Below are positions 28,840-37,971 of a stretch of 38,091 nt of DNA, piece after piece (within the stretch, counting starts at the first letter, position 1; every line of letters starts with the position of its first letter). The notes under the pieces were generated by a model. That model worked only from the letters and a program-made list of their open reading frames with translations, was not told the origin of the DNA and ran no database searches. The position numbers and the translations under genes are program-made. Source of the stretch: Cryobacterium fucosi (GTDB lineage: Bacteria > Actinomycetota > Actinomycetes > Actinomycetales > Microbacteriaceae); NCBI RefSeq assembly GCF_004403515.1, contig NZ_SOHH01000029.1, positions 1-38,091 of the forward strand, read 5' to 3'.

Positions 28840-28948
28840 TGGTGCCTGCGCCGAGGTCTTTTGGTTCTGTCCCACAAAAAGAACGGCGAGAAAGGTGCGG
28901 ATGCCTACAATCGGGTCAGGAGCGGGGTCGCCGGGTCAGGTCGCCGGG

Positions 28949-29605
28949 TCAGCTCCCCGGGCCGCGATTCCACAGGCTCGGCCACGAATGGCCCAGCCGG
29001 GAGACCAGCCGGCGCAGGGTCGGCAGGGAGAGCCCGACCACGGTGGACGGGTCACCGTCGATGTGCGTGATGAACGGCGCGCCGAGGCTGTCGATGGTGA
29101 ACGCGCCGGCGACGAACAGTGGTTCGCCGGTCGCGATGTACGCGTCGAGCTCGTCGTCGCCGATGTCGTCGGCGAAGGTGACGTCGGCGACGGCGACGGC
29201 GCCGACCGCGCGGCCGGGCACACCGTTCGAGTGCTCGATCAGCCAATGGCCCGAATAGAGCTGCCCGGTGCGTCCGCGCTGCAGCTGCCAGCGCTGCCTG
29301 GCCTTCTCGGCGGTGTGCGGCTTGCCGTAGATGACCTCGTCGATCACGAACACCGAGTCGCCGCCGAGGACGAGCCCGTCGCCGGTGGAGCCGGTCCCGC
29401 ACAGCGCGGCCGAGACCGCCTCCGCCTTCGCCCTCGCGAGCAGCTCGACCACCCGGTGGGGGGTGAGGGGCGCACCCGCCTGCCGGGCGGCCTCGGCGGC
29501 GACGGCATCCTCGTCTACGGCGGGGGCAATCGTGACCGGTTCGATCCCTGAGGAGCGCAGCAGCGCGAGGCGGGCGGGCGAGGTCGAGGCCAGATAGAGG
29601 CGCAT
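28949..29605 (-). CDS. maf: Maf-family nucleotide pyrophosphatase
   Basis: A 218-residue cytoplasmic Maf/HAM1-like protein that hydrolyses noncanonical or modified NTPs to NMPs. YLASTSPARLALLRSSGI is the family's S-x-S-P-R opening. VLGGDSVFVIDEVIYGKPHTAEKARQRW holds the conserved Asp and GKP, and GAFTIDSLGAPFITHIDGDPSTVVGLSLPTL is the C-terminal block. The ATG has GAAGGA just upstream. It lies about 120 bp before the carboxylase alpha-chain gene in the same direction, a linkage also found in mycobacteria (maf near acc genes). The region 28826-28948 has no recognisable gene. Confidence 0.93.
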   Translation of the reverse strand: MRLYLASTSPARLALLRSSGIEPVTIAPAVDEDAVAAEAARQAGAPLTPHRVVELLARAKAEAVSAALCGTGSTGDGLVLGGDSVFVIDEVIYGKPHTAEKARQRWQLQRGRTGQLYSGHWLIEHSNGVPGRAVGAVAVADVTFADDIGDDELDAYIATGEPLFVAGAFTIDSLGAPFITHIDGDPSTVVGLSLPTLRRLVSRLGHSWPSLWNRGPGS

Positions 29606-29649
29606 GGTTCCTTCGTGCGACGGTAGAAGCGATGTGGGATGCTCGTTGA

Positions 29650-30963
29650 ATGGGCACCAGCATTGAAGACCAGTCGATTCCGGGCGAGCAGCCCGTCGAA
29701 GTCGGCACCGAACTCGAACTCGACGTCACCAACGTAGCCCACGGCGGCATCTTCGTCGCCCGGCACGAAGGCCGCGTGGTCTTCGTCAGCGACACCCTGC
29801 CGGGCGAGCGGGTTCGCGCCCGGCTGACATCGGCCAGCCACAAGAGTTTCTGGCGGGCCGAGACCGTCGAGGTCCTCGACGCCGCCCCGGAGCGCCAGCC
29901 GCACATCTGGGCGTCCGCCGCGCTCGAGCGCGACCCGGACGACCGCGCCGGCGGCGCCGAGTTCGGGCACATCGAACTGGGCCACCAGCGCGAACTGAAG
30001 CGACAGGTCCTCGCCGACGCCCTCAAACGGATGGCGGGGATCGAGACGGATGTCACGGTCGAGCCGGTCCCGGTCGGCCCCAACGCGTCCCCGGGCGACG
30101 CCGCCGACGGCACCGGCTGGCGCACCCGGGTGCGCCTGCACGTCGCCGAGGACGGCTCGGTCGGTCCCTACGCGGCCAGGAGCCACCGGGTGATCCCGGT
30201 CGGGGACCTGCCTCTCGCCGACCGGTTGCTGGAGGCGGCCGCGCCGCTCGACCAGCTCTTCCGCGGGGCCGCATCCGTCGACGTCGTCGCGCCGAGCCTC
30301 GGCACCGTGCAGGTGCTCGTCGCCGAGCAGGACGCCCAGGGCCGCCGCCGTCCGACGCCGCGGAACCTGATCCGGGAGGTCGTCGGCGAACGCGAGTTCA
30401 GGCTGGATGCGGCCGGGTTCTGGCAGGTGCACGCGCGCGCCGCGGAGACCCTCTACCGCACGGTTCAAGACACCATCGACGCCGACTCGTTCGACCCGAA
30501 GGCCGCGAACCTCGACCTCTATGGCGGCGTCGGGCTGCTCGCCGCGGCCGTCGGCGACCGGTTCGGCAGCTCGGTGCGGATCACGTCGGTCGAAAGCGAC
30601 GCCCAGGCCACCGATTTCGCCGCGGAGAACCTCGCGGAGTGGGTCGGCGCGAGCGTGCAGACCGCCAGGGTCGACCGGTTCCTTGCCGGACTCGTGCGGG
30701 ACGGGGGCGCCGCCGACCGGGCCAGGCAGCAGGCGGCCACGGTCATCCTCGACCCGCCGCGCGCCGGCGCGGGCAAGGAGGTCATCGACCAGCTCGGTGC
30801 CCTGACACCGCGCCAGATCGTCTACGTGGCCTGCGACCCGGTGGCGCTCGCGCGGGACATCGCCCTGCTCGCCGGGCACGGCTACGAACTCCGCGGGCTG
30901 CGGGCGTTCGACTTGTTCCCGAATACCCACCATGTCGAAGCCGTCGCGCTGCTCACCAGATAG
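29650..30963 (+). CDS. TrmA/RlmD-family 5-methyluridine RNA methyltransferase
   Basis: The 437-residue SAM-dependent enzyme probably methylates uridine C5 in rRNA or tRNA. The N-terminal ~60 residues form a TRAM-type RNA-binding domain (VGTELELDVTNVAHGGIFVARHEGRVVFV). The Rossmann domain has LDLYGGVGLLAAAVGDRFG (SAM site), VESDAQATDFAAENL, VILDPPRAGAGKEV and VYVACDPVALARDI, the last carrying the catalytic Cys. The four-Cys iron-sulfur motif seen near the N-terminus of E. coli RlmD is not evident. Which RNA is modified cannot be decided. It is divergent from maf, with 44 bp between the start codons. Confidence 0.9.
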   Translation: MGTSIEDQSIPGEQPVEVGTELELDVTNVAHGGIFVARHEGRVVFVSDTLPGERVRARLTSASHKSFWRAETVEVLDAAPERQPHIWASAALERDPDDRAGGAEFGHIELGHQRELKRQVLADALKRMAGIETDVTVEPVPVGPNASPGDAADGTGWRTRVRLHVAEDGSVGPYAARSHRVIPVGDLPLADRLLEAAAPLDQLFRGAASVDVVAPSLGTVQVLVAEQDAQGRRRPTPRNLIREVVGEREFRLDAAGFWQVHARAAETLYRTVQDTIDADSFDPKAANLDLYGGVGLLAAAVGDRFGSSVRITSVESDAQATDFAAENLAEWVGASVQTARVDRFLAGLVRDGGAADRARQQAATVILDPPRAGAGKEVIDQLGALTPRQIVYVACDPVALARDIALLAGHGYELRGLRAFDLFPNTHHVEAVALLTR

Positions 30964-31004
30964 CTATCGTTGACCTGTACGACTAAGTGAGGACGTAGAA
31001 CCCC

Positions 31005-31736
31005 GTGACAGACCCGATTGCACCGTTGAAATCACCGGCCGGCCGGCAGGCCGGCGTGCGCACGACCCTCGACCATCCGGTGCGGGTCGGCATCGCCGAT
31101 GACCACGAATCGGTCAGGCTCGGAATCAAGGCGGCCTGTGAGAACGCCGGCTACGACGTGATCTTCGCGGCCGCCACCGTGCGGGCGCTCGTGGACGGCA
31201 TCGCCGGCCGAGCCGTCGACGTGATCGTGCTCGACCTGTCGCTCGGCGACGGCTCGCGCGTCACGGACAACGTGCACAACGCCCAGAGCACCGGCGCCTC
31301 GGTGCTCGTGCACAGCATCGCCGATCGGGTCGCCCTGGTCAGGGAGGCGCTGGCCGCCGGCGCCGCCGGGGTGATCCCCAAGTCCTCGCCGACGACGACC
31401 GTGATGGCGGCCGTCGCATCCGTCGCCCGCGGCGACGTGCTCAACAACCTCGAATGGGCGACCGCGATCGACGCCGACCGCGACTTCGCCAAGGCCCAGC
31501 TGGGCCGCCGGGAGCGGGACGTGCTCCACCTGTACGCATCGGGGCTGCCGCTCAAGATGGTCGCGATGCAGCTCGGCATCGCCCATTCCACCGCGCGGGA
31601 GTACCTCGACCGGATCCGGGTGAAGTACGTCGAGGTGGGCAGGCCGGCGCCGACGAAGGTCGACCTGTTGCGCCGTGCGGTCGAAGACGGCATCCTTCCT
31701 GGGCTTGACCAGGACGGCGGGGATGGCCGCGGCTAA
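31005..31736 (+). CDS. LuxR/NarL-type response regulator
   Basis: This 243-residue DNA-binding regulator has an N-terminal receiver domain: acidic pocket GIADDHESVRLGI, phospho-acceptor Asp77 in VDVIVLDLSLGDG, and conserved Lys126 in GVIPKSS. A LuxR-type HTH around residues 160-220 follows (LGRRERDVLHLYASGLPLKMVAMQLGIAHSTAREYLDRIRVKYVEVGR). The start is GTG 31005, with a GAGG about 12 nt upstream. TTGACC at 30970 and TAGAAC at 30996 form a poorly spaced promoter candidate. The histidine kinase gene overlaps its end by 14 nt, so the two almost certainly form a pair. The target genes are unknown. Confidence 0.92.
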   Translation: MTDPIAPLKSPAGRQAGVRTTLDHPVRVGIADDHESVRLGIKAACENAGYDVIFAAATVRALVDGIAGRAVDVIVLDLSLGDGSRVTDNVHNAQSTGASVLVHSIADRVALVREALAAGAAGVIPKSSPTTTVMAAVASVARGDVLNNLEWATAIDADRDFAKAQLGRRERDVLHLYASGLPLKMVAMQLGIAHSTAREYLDRIRVKYVEVGRPAPTKVDLLRRAVEDGILPGLDQDGGDGRG

Positions 31737-33057
31737 GTCCGCGGCCGCACTTCCGCTCCGGATTCCCCGGGCGGAACGCGGCACCCGCGACAAGATCGCG
31801 AGCGGCGGCGGTCCCGAGACCCCGGGCCGGGGCTCCGACCTCATCGGCGGGCCCACCCAACCCCGGAATCCGATCAGCCGCACCCGGATCGAGACTGTCG
31901 TCTCCCGGTCCGTCGCCGGGGTCGGCGTGATCTTCTCGCTGCAGGCGCTCCCGATCATGCTCGCCCAGGTGCACCTGCGGCTGCCGATCCTGGCCGTCGC
32001 CATGCCGCTGGCCCTGGCCGTGGGCATCGGCGCCGTCCTGGTCGCGGCGGTCATCAAGGTGGGCGTGCGCGTCACCACCGGCACGGTGGCCGTGGTCTAC
32101 CTGGCCGCCCTCGTCGCCTGGCCGTTCCTGATGCGCGACCCCTCGGCCGTCCTCGACGGCAAGCCGTGGCTGTGGTACATGTGCACCGTGGCGACGGCCT
32201 GCGCGGCCGTGTCGTTCCCGCTGGTCTGGGCGGCGATCTACACCTTCCTCGCCCCGATCGTCTACGGCATCGTGCGAACGCAGCCGTCCGGCGGCGGCGC
32301 CGACGTGCTCCTCGCCTCGCTCGACACCGTCTATGCGACCATCCTCGGCCAGGTCATCCTGATCATCATCTTCATGCTGCGCCAGACGGCCGCGGCCGTG
32401 GATGCCGCCCAGACCAATGCCCTGTACCAGTACGCGACGGCCGTCAGGCAGCACGCCACGGAGGTCGAGCGGGTGCAGGTCGACTCCATCGTGCACGACA
32501 GCGTCCTTGCCACGTTCCTCGCGGCCGCGGCGGCCGGCAGCCCCAAGGCGGCGCAGCTGGCCTCCGGCATGGCCTCCGACGCGCTCACCCGCCTCAACGA
32601 CGCGGCCGTGGTCCCGGCCGGGAACGACGGTCTCGTGCCGTTCAACTCCCTCACCGTGCGGATCCGCGAGGCCGCTGAGAAGCTCGCCGCGCCGTTCACC
32701 TTCGTCGAGTGCGAGATCGACACGCTGAGCATCCCGGTGCACGCCAGCGACGCCCTGTTCGCGGCGAGCGTGCAGGCCATGGTCAACAGCGTCCAGCATG
32801 CCGGCGACGGCATCGTTGAACCAGGCCGCACCCTCACCATGCGGGCGAACGCCCAAGGCGGCTGCACCATCGAAATCGCGGATACCGGGGTCGGCTTCGA
32901 CCCGGAGCACGTGCCGAGCGAACGGCTCGGCCTCCGGCTCTCGATCCAGGAACGGGTCGCCAGTGCGGGAGGGTCGGTGCAGATCCGCTCCGAGATCGGC
33001 CGTGGGACCACCATCACCATCGACTGGCCGCCCGAGGCCGCGGAGGCAGCCGCATGA
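31723..33057 (+). CDS. Sensor histidine kinase (NarL/LuxR-partner type)
   Basis: The 444-residue membrane kinase has an N-terminal hydrophilic ~60 residues, then about six spans between residues ~60 and 230 (GVGVIFSLQALPIMLA, LAVAMPLALAVGIGAVLVAAVI, VAVVYLAALVAWPFL, MCTVATACAAVSFPLVWAAIYTFLAPIV, ILGQVILIIIFML). The cytoplasmic part has a dimerisation/H-box IVHDSVLATFLAAAAAG with His258. A HATPase domain with N-box AMVNSVQHAG (Asn355) and G1 ADTGVGFDPEH completes it. No extracellular sensor domain is evident, so the signal may be sensed in the membrane. ATG 31723 is preferred, although GTG 31675 is possible. It overlaps the regulator gene before it and the next gene as ATGA. Confidence 0.88.
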   Translation: MAAAKSAAALPLRIPRAERGTRDKIASGGGPETPGRGSDLIGGPTQPRNPISRTRIETVVSRSVAGVGVIFSLQALPIMLAQVHLRLPILAVAMPLALAVGIGAVLVAAVIKVGVRVTTGTVAVVYLAALVAWPFLMRDPSAVLDGKPWLWYMCTVATACAAVSFPLVWAAIYTFLAPIVYGIVRTQPSGGGADVLLASLDTVYATILGQVILIIIFMLRQTAAAVDAAQTNALYQYATAVRQHATEVERVQVDSIVHDSVLATFLAAAAAGSPKAAQLASGMASDALTRLNDAAVVPAGNDGLVPFNSLTVRIREAAEKLAAPFTFVECEIDTLSIPVHASDALFAASVQAMVNSVQHAGDGIVEPGRTLTMRANAQGGCTIEIADTGVGFDPEHVPSERLGLRLSIQERVASAGGSVQIRSEIGRGTTITIDWPPEAAEAAA

Positions 33058-34082
33058 TCACCGTGCCCCGCGGCCTCGTACTCTCCCTTGCCGCGCTGTT
33101 CTCCACCTATCACGTCGTGCTCGGCACCTACTCGCTCAACCAGCCGCGCACGCCCGGCCCGGCCGCCCTCGCGATCGCCGCGTACATCCTCGCGACGGTG
33201 CTGAGTCTGTGGCCCAACAGCCCGATGCGGATGCCGCTCTGGCTTGCCTCCTTCAACGTCGCCGTGTGCGTGGCAATGCCCCTGCTTGTCGGCAGCCAGC
33301 TCGACGGTGCGGCCGACAACGGCTACGCCACCTGGTATGTCGCGGCCGTCGGCACCCTGATGACCATCACGGCCACCCGTCGCCGCCCGGCGCTCGCCTG
33401 GGTCGGCGCCGCGGCGCTCATCGTGCACACCATCGTCTGGGCCGGCCCGGCCGCCCTCGGCTCGATGGGCGTCATCGGCAGCGCCGTCTGGGTGGCCGTC
33501 GCGGTCATCCTCGCCCGTGCCCTTGCCAAGGCGGGCCGCGATGCCAGGCAGTACGCGCTGGCTGAACGTGAGGCCACCGACTGGCAGGCGGCGCAGGAGG
33601 CGCACCTCTACGAGCGTCAGGTGAGGCTCGCGCAGACAATCCGCCTGGCGGCGCCCATGTTGCGCCGGATCATCGCCAGGGGCGGTGTGCTGAACGCCGA
33701 GGAGCGCCAGGAATGCCGCTATCTCGAGGCCGCGGTGCGGGACGAGATCCGCGGGCGCAAGCTGCTCAACGAGGCGGTTCGCGAGCAGGTCATGGCGGCC
33801 AGGCGGCGCGGAGCGATCGTGACCCTGCTCGACGAGGGCGGCCTCGACGACCTCCGCGGTCTGGAGCTGGAGAACGTGCTCAACACGCTCGCCGCGGCGA
33901 TCGGGGGCACCACCGCGGACTCGATCATCGCGCGGACGGCCGGGGACGGTTCGGCGACCGCGGTGACCGTGGTCGGCCTCAGCAGCGCCGACGCCAGGCT
34001 CAGCGCGCTCGGCCAGGAATCCCCTGAGCCGGAGGTCGACCTGTGGCTCGAGATCCCGCGCAGCCCGCTGCCCGCCCGGTGA
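33054..34082 (+). CDS. Membrane protein with degenerate histidine-kinase-like cytoplasmic region
   Basis: The 342-residue protein is translated from an ATGA overlap with the kinase gene. About six spans lie in residues 1-160 (LVLSLAALFSTYHVVLG, ALAIAAYILATVLSL, LASFNVAVCVAMPLLVG, ATWYVAAVGTLMTIT, LAWVGAAALIVHTIVWAG, VIGSAVWVAVAVILARAL). A soluble helical region follows (QVRLAQTIRLAAPMLRRIIARGGVLNAEERQECRYLEAAVRDEIRGRKLLN, then ARRRGAIVTLLDEGG). This part resembles the segment around the kinase core of actinobacterial sensor kinases, but no phospho-acceptor His and no N/G boxes are visible. It may be an accessory sensor or scaffold for the adjacent pair. The stop TGA lies inside a family B repeat. 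Confidence 0.8.
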   Translation: MITVPRGLVLSLAALFSTYHVVLGTYSLNQPRTPGPAALAIAAYILATVLSLWPNSPMRMPLWLASFNVAVCVAMPLLVGSQLDGAADNGYATWYVAAVGTLMTITATRRRPALAWVGAAALIVHTIVWAGPAALGSMGVIGSAVWVAVAVILARALAKAGRDARQYALAEREATDWQAAQEAHLYERQVRLAQTIRLAAPMLRRIIARGGVLNAEERQECRYLEAAVRDEIRGRKLLNEAVREQVMAARRRGAIVTLLDEGGLDDLRGLELENVLNTLAAAIGGTTADSIIARTAGDGSATAVTVVGLSSADARLSALGQESPEPEVDLWLEIPRSPLPAR

Positions 34083-34307
34083 TTGAGCTCGCCCCGGTGA
34101 TTGAGCCTGCCCCCGGTGATTGAGCCTGTCGAAATCACTCCTGGTCTCGACGAGCTCGACCCCCGGTGATTGAGCCTGTCGAAATCACGCCTGGTCTCGA
34201 CGAGCTCGACCACCGGTGATTGAGCCTGTCGAAATCACGCCTGGTCTCGACAAGCTCGACCACCGGTGACGAGCTCGACCACCGGTGATTGAGCTCGTCG
34301 AAATCAC
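34076..34307. repeat. Family B composite repeat cluster
   Basis: Alternating modules GGTGATTGAGCCTGTCGAAA-TCAC and GGTCTCGACGAGCTCGACC-ACC occur several times across 232 bp, with a period near 60 bp for the full pair in 34116-34260 and shortened copies at both ends. Each module is a partial palindrome. The cluster begins within the stop codon of the upstream gene and contains the short spacer CTCCT or GCCT between modules. No spacers of independent sequence exist, so it is not a CRISPR array. Confidence 0.92.
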
Positions 34308-34327
34308 TCCGCGATCCGGACATGCGA

Positions 34328-34357
34328 AAGGGGACCAACCGTGAGGCTGGTCCCCTT
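34328..34357. terminator. Bidirectional terminator between the kinase-like gene and accE
   Basis: AAGGGGACCA (34328-34337) and TGGTCCCCTT (34348-34357) form a perfect 10-bp stem with a 10-nt loop. Outer CGAAAG (34325-34330) and CTTTCG (34362-34367) also complement each other. It lies between convergent operons. Confidence 0.8.
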
Positions 34358-34370
34358 CCGACTTTCGTGC

Positions 34371-34548
34371 CAGGGCGACAACCCGAATGTCACCCTGACT
34401 CGCCGCCAAAATTCGCCTGCTTACCCTAGTCGATGAATTTTGGTGGTGCAACTCTGTGAGCGACACCTAGCAATATCTATAGTCATCGAACCGGTTCGAA
34501 TAGAAAAGTCGGCATTTAGGGGGACCGGCCTTTCGGGGGGAGTCCCGG
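34371..34548. other. Noncoding region with palindromes, 3' of accE
   Basis: No gene is seen here. A 10-bp imperfect stem is present at 34371-34380/34388-34397 (one mismatch). A 14-bp perfect palindrome, TCGAACCGGTTCGA, lies at 34486-34499. A GACCGG/CCGGTC pair lies near 34523-34550, which with the following pyrimidines could terminate accE on the minus strand. The A+T content from about 34430 to 34520 is higher than in the surroundings. Confidence 0.5.
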
Positions 34549-34785
34549 TCAGGCCGAGAAGCCCCGCCACTGGCCCTGACCGGCGCGCACCGCGGGCCGG
34601 ATGGCACGCTGGCTGACCTGCCAGGCGCTCTGGCTGCCCTCAGGGGCCCGGCGCAGGCTGTCCGTCTCCTCGCGCAGCAGGCCGCGGAGCACGGCCGACA
34701 CGGAGGCCGCCTCGGTGGGGGTGACGCCCCGGCTGAGGAACAGCAGCTCCTCGGCCGGGTCTGGGGTGGGAATCGTCTCGGTCAT
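34549..34785 (-). CDS. accE: Acyl-CoA carboxylase epsilon subunit
   Basis: This 78-residue small protein directly follows accD (8-bp gap). It has the actinobacterial AccE pattern: an acidic, Pro-rich start (MTETIPTPDPAEELLFLSRGVTPTEAASVSAVLRGLL) with the L-x-RG-x-P/T-x-EE/AA-A-V helix, and a C-terminal tail with Trp (WQVSQRAIRPAVRAGQGQWRGF). AccE subunits stabilise the alpha-beta carboxylase complex. The size and position are as in mycobacterial accD5-accE5. It is too short and divergent for more detail. Confidence 0.88.
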   Translation of the reverse strand: MTETIPTPDPAEELLFLSRGVTPTEAASVSAVLRGLLREETDSLRRAPEGSQSAWQVSQRAIRPAVRAGQGQWRGFSA

Positions 34786-34793
34786 GGCGCCGC

Positions 34794-36398
<1,605 letters not shown>

Positions 36399-36404
36399 CG
36401 GTTC

Positions 36405-36410
36405 ACTCTA
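36405..36410 (-). promoter_or_regulatory. Candidate -10 box for a leaderless accD transcript
   Basis: On the minus strand, TAGAGT is followed by 6 nt (GAACCG) and GTG 36398. No ribosome-binding site lies between. Confidence 0.5.
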
Positions 36411-36415
36411 CCGGC

Positions 36416-36437
36416 CAACGGTTGTCCCCGACCGTTG
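36416..36437. promoter_or_regulatory. Operator-like inverted repeat in the accD/birA divergent region
   Basis: CAACGGT (36416-36422) and ACCGTTG (36431-36437) are perfect 7-bp reverse complements 8 bp apart, just upstream of the accD -10 box. The second half overlaps a TTGACG (36435-36440) that might be a -35 toward birA. The regulator is unknown. Confidence 0.45.
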
Positions 36438-36490
36438 ACGAATCTCTACAAAGATGGGCCCGTTCGCTGGTTGGTTCCGCCCCGGTGATT

Positions 36491-36572
36491 TGCATAACTC
36501 CTGCAATTCGGGCCGAAACCCGCCGAAATAGCCAATTCTGGCCGGATTCGGGAGAATTGCAGGAGTTATGCA
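36491..36572. repeat. Dispersed palindrome family A, copy 4
   Basis: This 82-bp copy has perfect 19-nt arms (TGCATAACTCCTGCAATTC at 36491-36509 and its complement at 36554-36572). The 44-nt centre can add a CCGAA/TTCGG stem. It lies in the divergent accD/birA region, ending 15 bp before birA, so it is in the birA leader if transcription starts upstream. The terminal arm base pair C/G differs from T/A in copies 1 and 3 but remains paired, a compensatory change. Confidence 0.95.
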
Positions 36573-36587
36573 CGGGAAGAGGTTCGC

Positions 36588-37430
36588 ATGGAGTTTCCGC
36601 TCAGCCGGGATGCCGGGGCACGGTTCGAATACCTGGCCGAGGCCGGCTCGACCAACGACGTTCTGGTCGCCCACGCGATGGGGGCGGATGCCGCGGCCTG
36701 GCCCGACCTGTCGGTGGTCGTCACCGACAACCAGACCCGGGGGCGCGGCCGACTGGGGCGCACCTGGCTCGCGCCCACCGGCAAGTCCCTGGCCATCTCC
36801 GTGCTGCTCCGCCCGGTGCACGACGGCGCGCCGCTCGCGGTCGACCGTTTCGGGTGGTTCCCGCTGCTCGCCGGCACCGCGATGACCCGCGCCGTACGCG
36901 AGGTGGTCGACGCGAGCCTGCCGGTCGTGGCCGCCGATCCCGGCGAGGGGAGCCCGGTGCACGAGGTCACCCTGAAGTGGCCCAACGACGTGTTGATCGA
37001 CGGCTACAAGGTGTCCGGGATCCTTTCCGAACTGCTCCCCGACGCCAGAGGCCTCGTCATCGGCACCGGCCTGAACGTGTCCCTGGACGAGCACGACCTG
37101 CCCACGCTCACGTCCACCTCCCTGATGCTGGTCACCGGGTCGGCTCCCGACCCCGACGCCGTGCTCGCGCGCTACCTGACCGAGCTGCGGGCTCTCACCG
37201 ACGCGTTCCTCGCTGCGGGGGGCGATCCGCTCCGGAGTGGCCTGCTCGCGGCAGTGCGGGAGGTCTGCGGCACGCTGGGCGCCCCGGTGCGCGTGCAGCT
37301 GCCCGGTGGCGACGACCTGGTCGGCACCGCGATCGACCTCGACAGGGATGGTCGTCTCATCGTCGAGAACCAGTCAAATGGCGAGCTGGTGGCTGTCGCC
37401 GCCGGCGATGTGACCCACCTGAGGTATTAA
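36588..37430 (+). CDS. birA: Biotin-[acetyl-CoA-carboxylase] ligase
   Basis: A 280-residue group I biotin protein ligase, without the N-terminal DNA-binding domain of E. coli BirA. It makes biotinyl-AMP and attaches biotin to the carrier Lys of the carboxylase alpha chain. The catalytic core has AGSTNDVL, VVTDNQTRGRGRLGRTWLAPTGKSLAISVLL (biotin/ATP loop GRGRxGR), LKWPNDVLIDGYKVSGILSEL and a C-terminal SH3-like domain (GTAIDLDRDGRLIVENQSNGELVAVAAGDV). ATG 36588 has GAAGAGG upstream, right after palindrome copy 4. Because there is no HTH, it cannot itself repress biotin genes as in E. coli. Confidence 0.95.
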   Translation: MEFPLSRDAGARFEYLAEAGSTNDVLVAHAMGADAAAWPDLSVVVTDNQTRGRGRLGRTWLAPTGKSLAISVLLRPVHDGAPLAVDRFGWFPLLAGTAMTRAVREVVDASLPVVAADPGEGSPVHEVTLKWPNDVLIDGYKVSGILSELLPDARGLVIGTGLNVSLDEHDLPTLTSTSLMLVTGSAPDPDAVLARYLTELRALTDAFLAAGGDPLRSGLLAAVREVCGTLGAPVRVQLPGGDDLVGTAIDLDRDGRLIVENQSNGELVAVAAGDVTHLRY

Positions 37431-37437
37431 TGGGGGT

Positions 37438-37971
37438 ATGACGAACACAGCGGGGAACGGCCAGGGCGAGGCGCCGATCCCGGTCGAGCGCGTAGTCGCC
37501 GCGTTGAGGCCGCATGCTCGGGTGCTCTTCTGGCCGACCGTGGTGCTCGTTGCGGTCTTCGGCGCCACCGGCTATTTCTACGGGTCGATGCCCGAGCCGT
37601 GGCAGAACACCGCCGTGGCCGTCGGGGCCGTCGCCGTGGTCGTCCTGCTCTGGATGCTGCCGCTCGCGACCTGGCTGAACCGGCGTTACACGATCACCAC
37701 GAGGCGGATCATCTTCCGTCGCGGCTTCTTCGTGCGCACCCGCCAGGAGCTGCTGCACAGCCGGGGCTACGACGTGACCGTGCGCAAGACCTGGTTGCAG
37801 TCGCTCAGCGGGTCGGGCGACGTGCTCATCAATGCGGGCCTGGAGCATCCGCTCGTGCTGGGGGACGTGCCGAACGCCGACCTGGTGCAGCAGGTGTTGC
37901 ACGACCTGATGGAGCAGTCGCAGGCCCTGATCGGGTCGAGGCGGGTCGAGGCGGGGCTCGACCACCGGTGA
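37438..37971 (+). CDS. PH-domain-containing membrane protein (Rv3278c-like)
   Basis: The 177-residue protein has a short hydrophilic N-terminus, two membrane spans (VLFWPTVVLVAVFGATGYFYG and TAVAVGAVAVVVLLWMLPLATWL), then a bacterial PH/YdbS-type domain (RRYTITTRRIIFRRGFFVRTRQELLHSRGYDVTVRKTWLQSLSGSGDVLINA). It lies just after birA, the same neighbourhood as in mycobacteria. The function of the family is not known. The last residues (RRVEAGLDHR) and the TGA stop at 37969-37971 are encoded by a family B repeat, so the C-terminus is probably not conserved. Confidence 0.88.
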   Translation: MTNTAGNGQGEAPIPVERVVAALRPHARVLFWPTVVLVAVFGATGYFYGSMPEPWQNTAVAVGAVAVVVLLWMLPLATWLNRRYTITTRRIIFRRGFFVRTRQELLHSRGYDVTVRKTWLQSLSGSGDVLINAGLEHPLVLGDVPNADLVQQVLHDLMEQSQALIGSRRVEAGLDHR

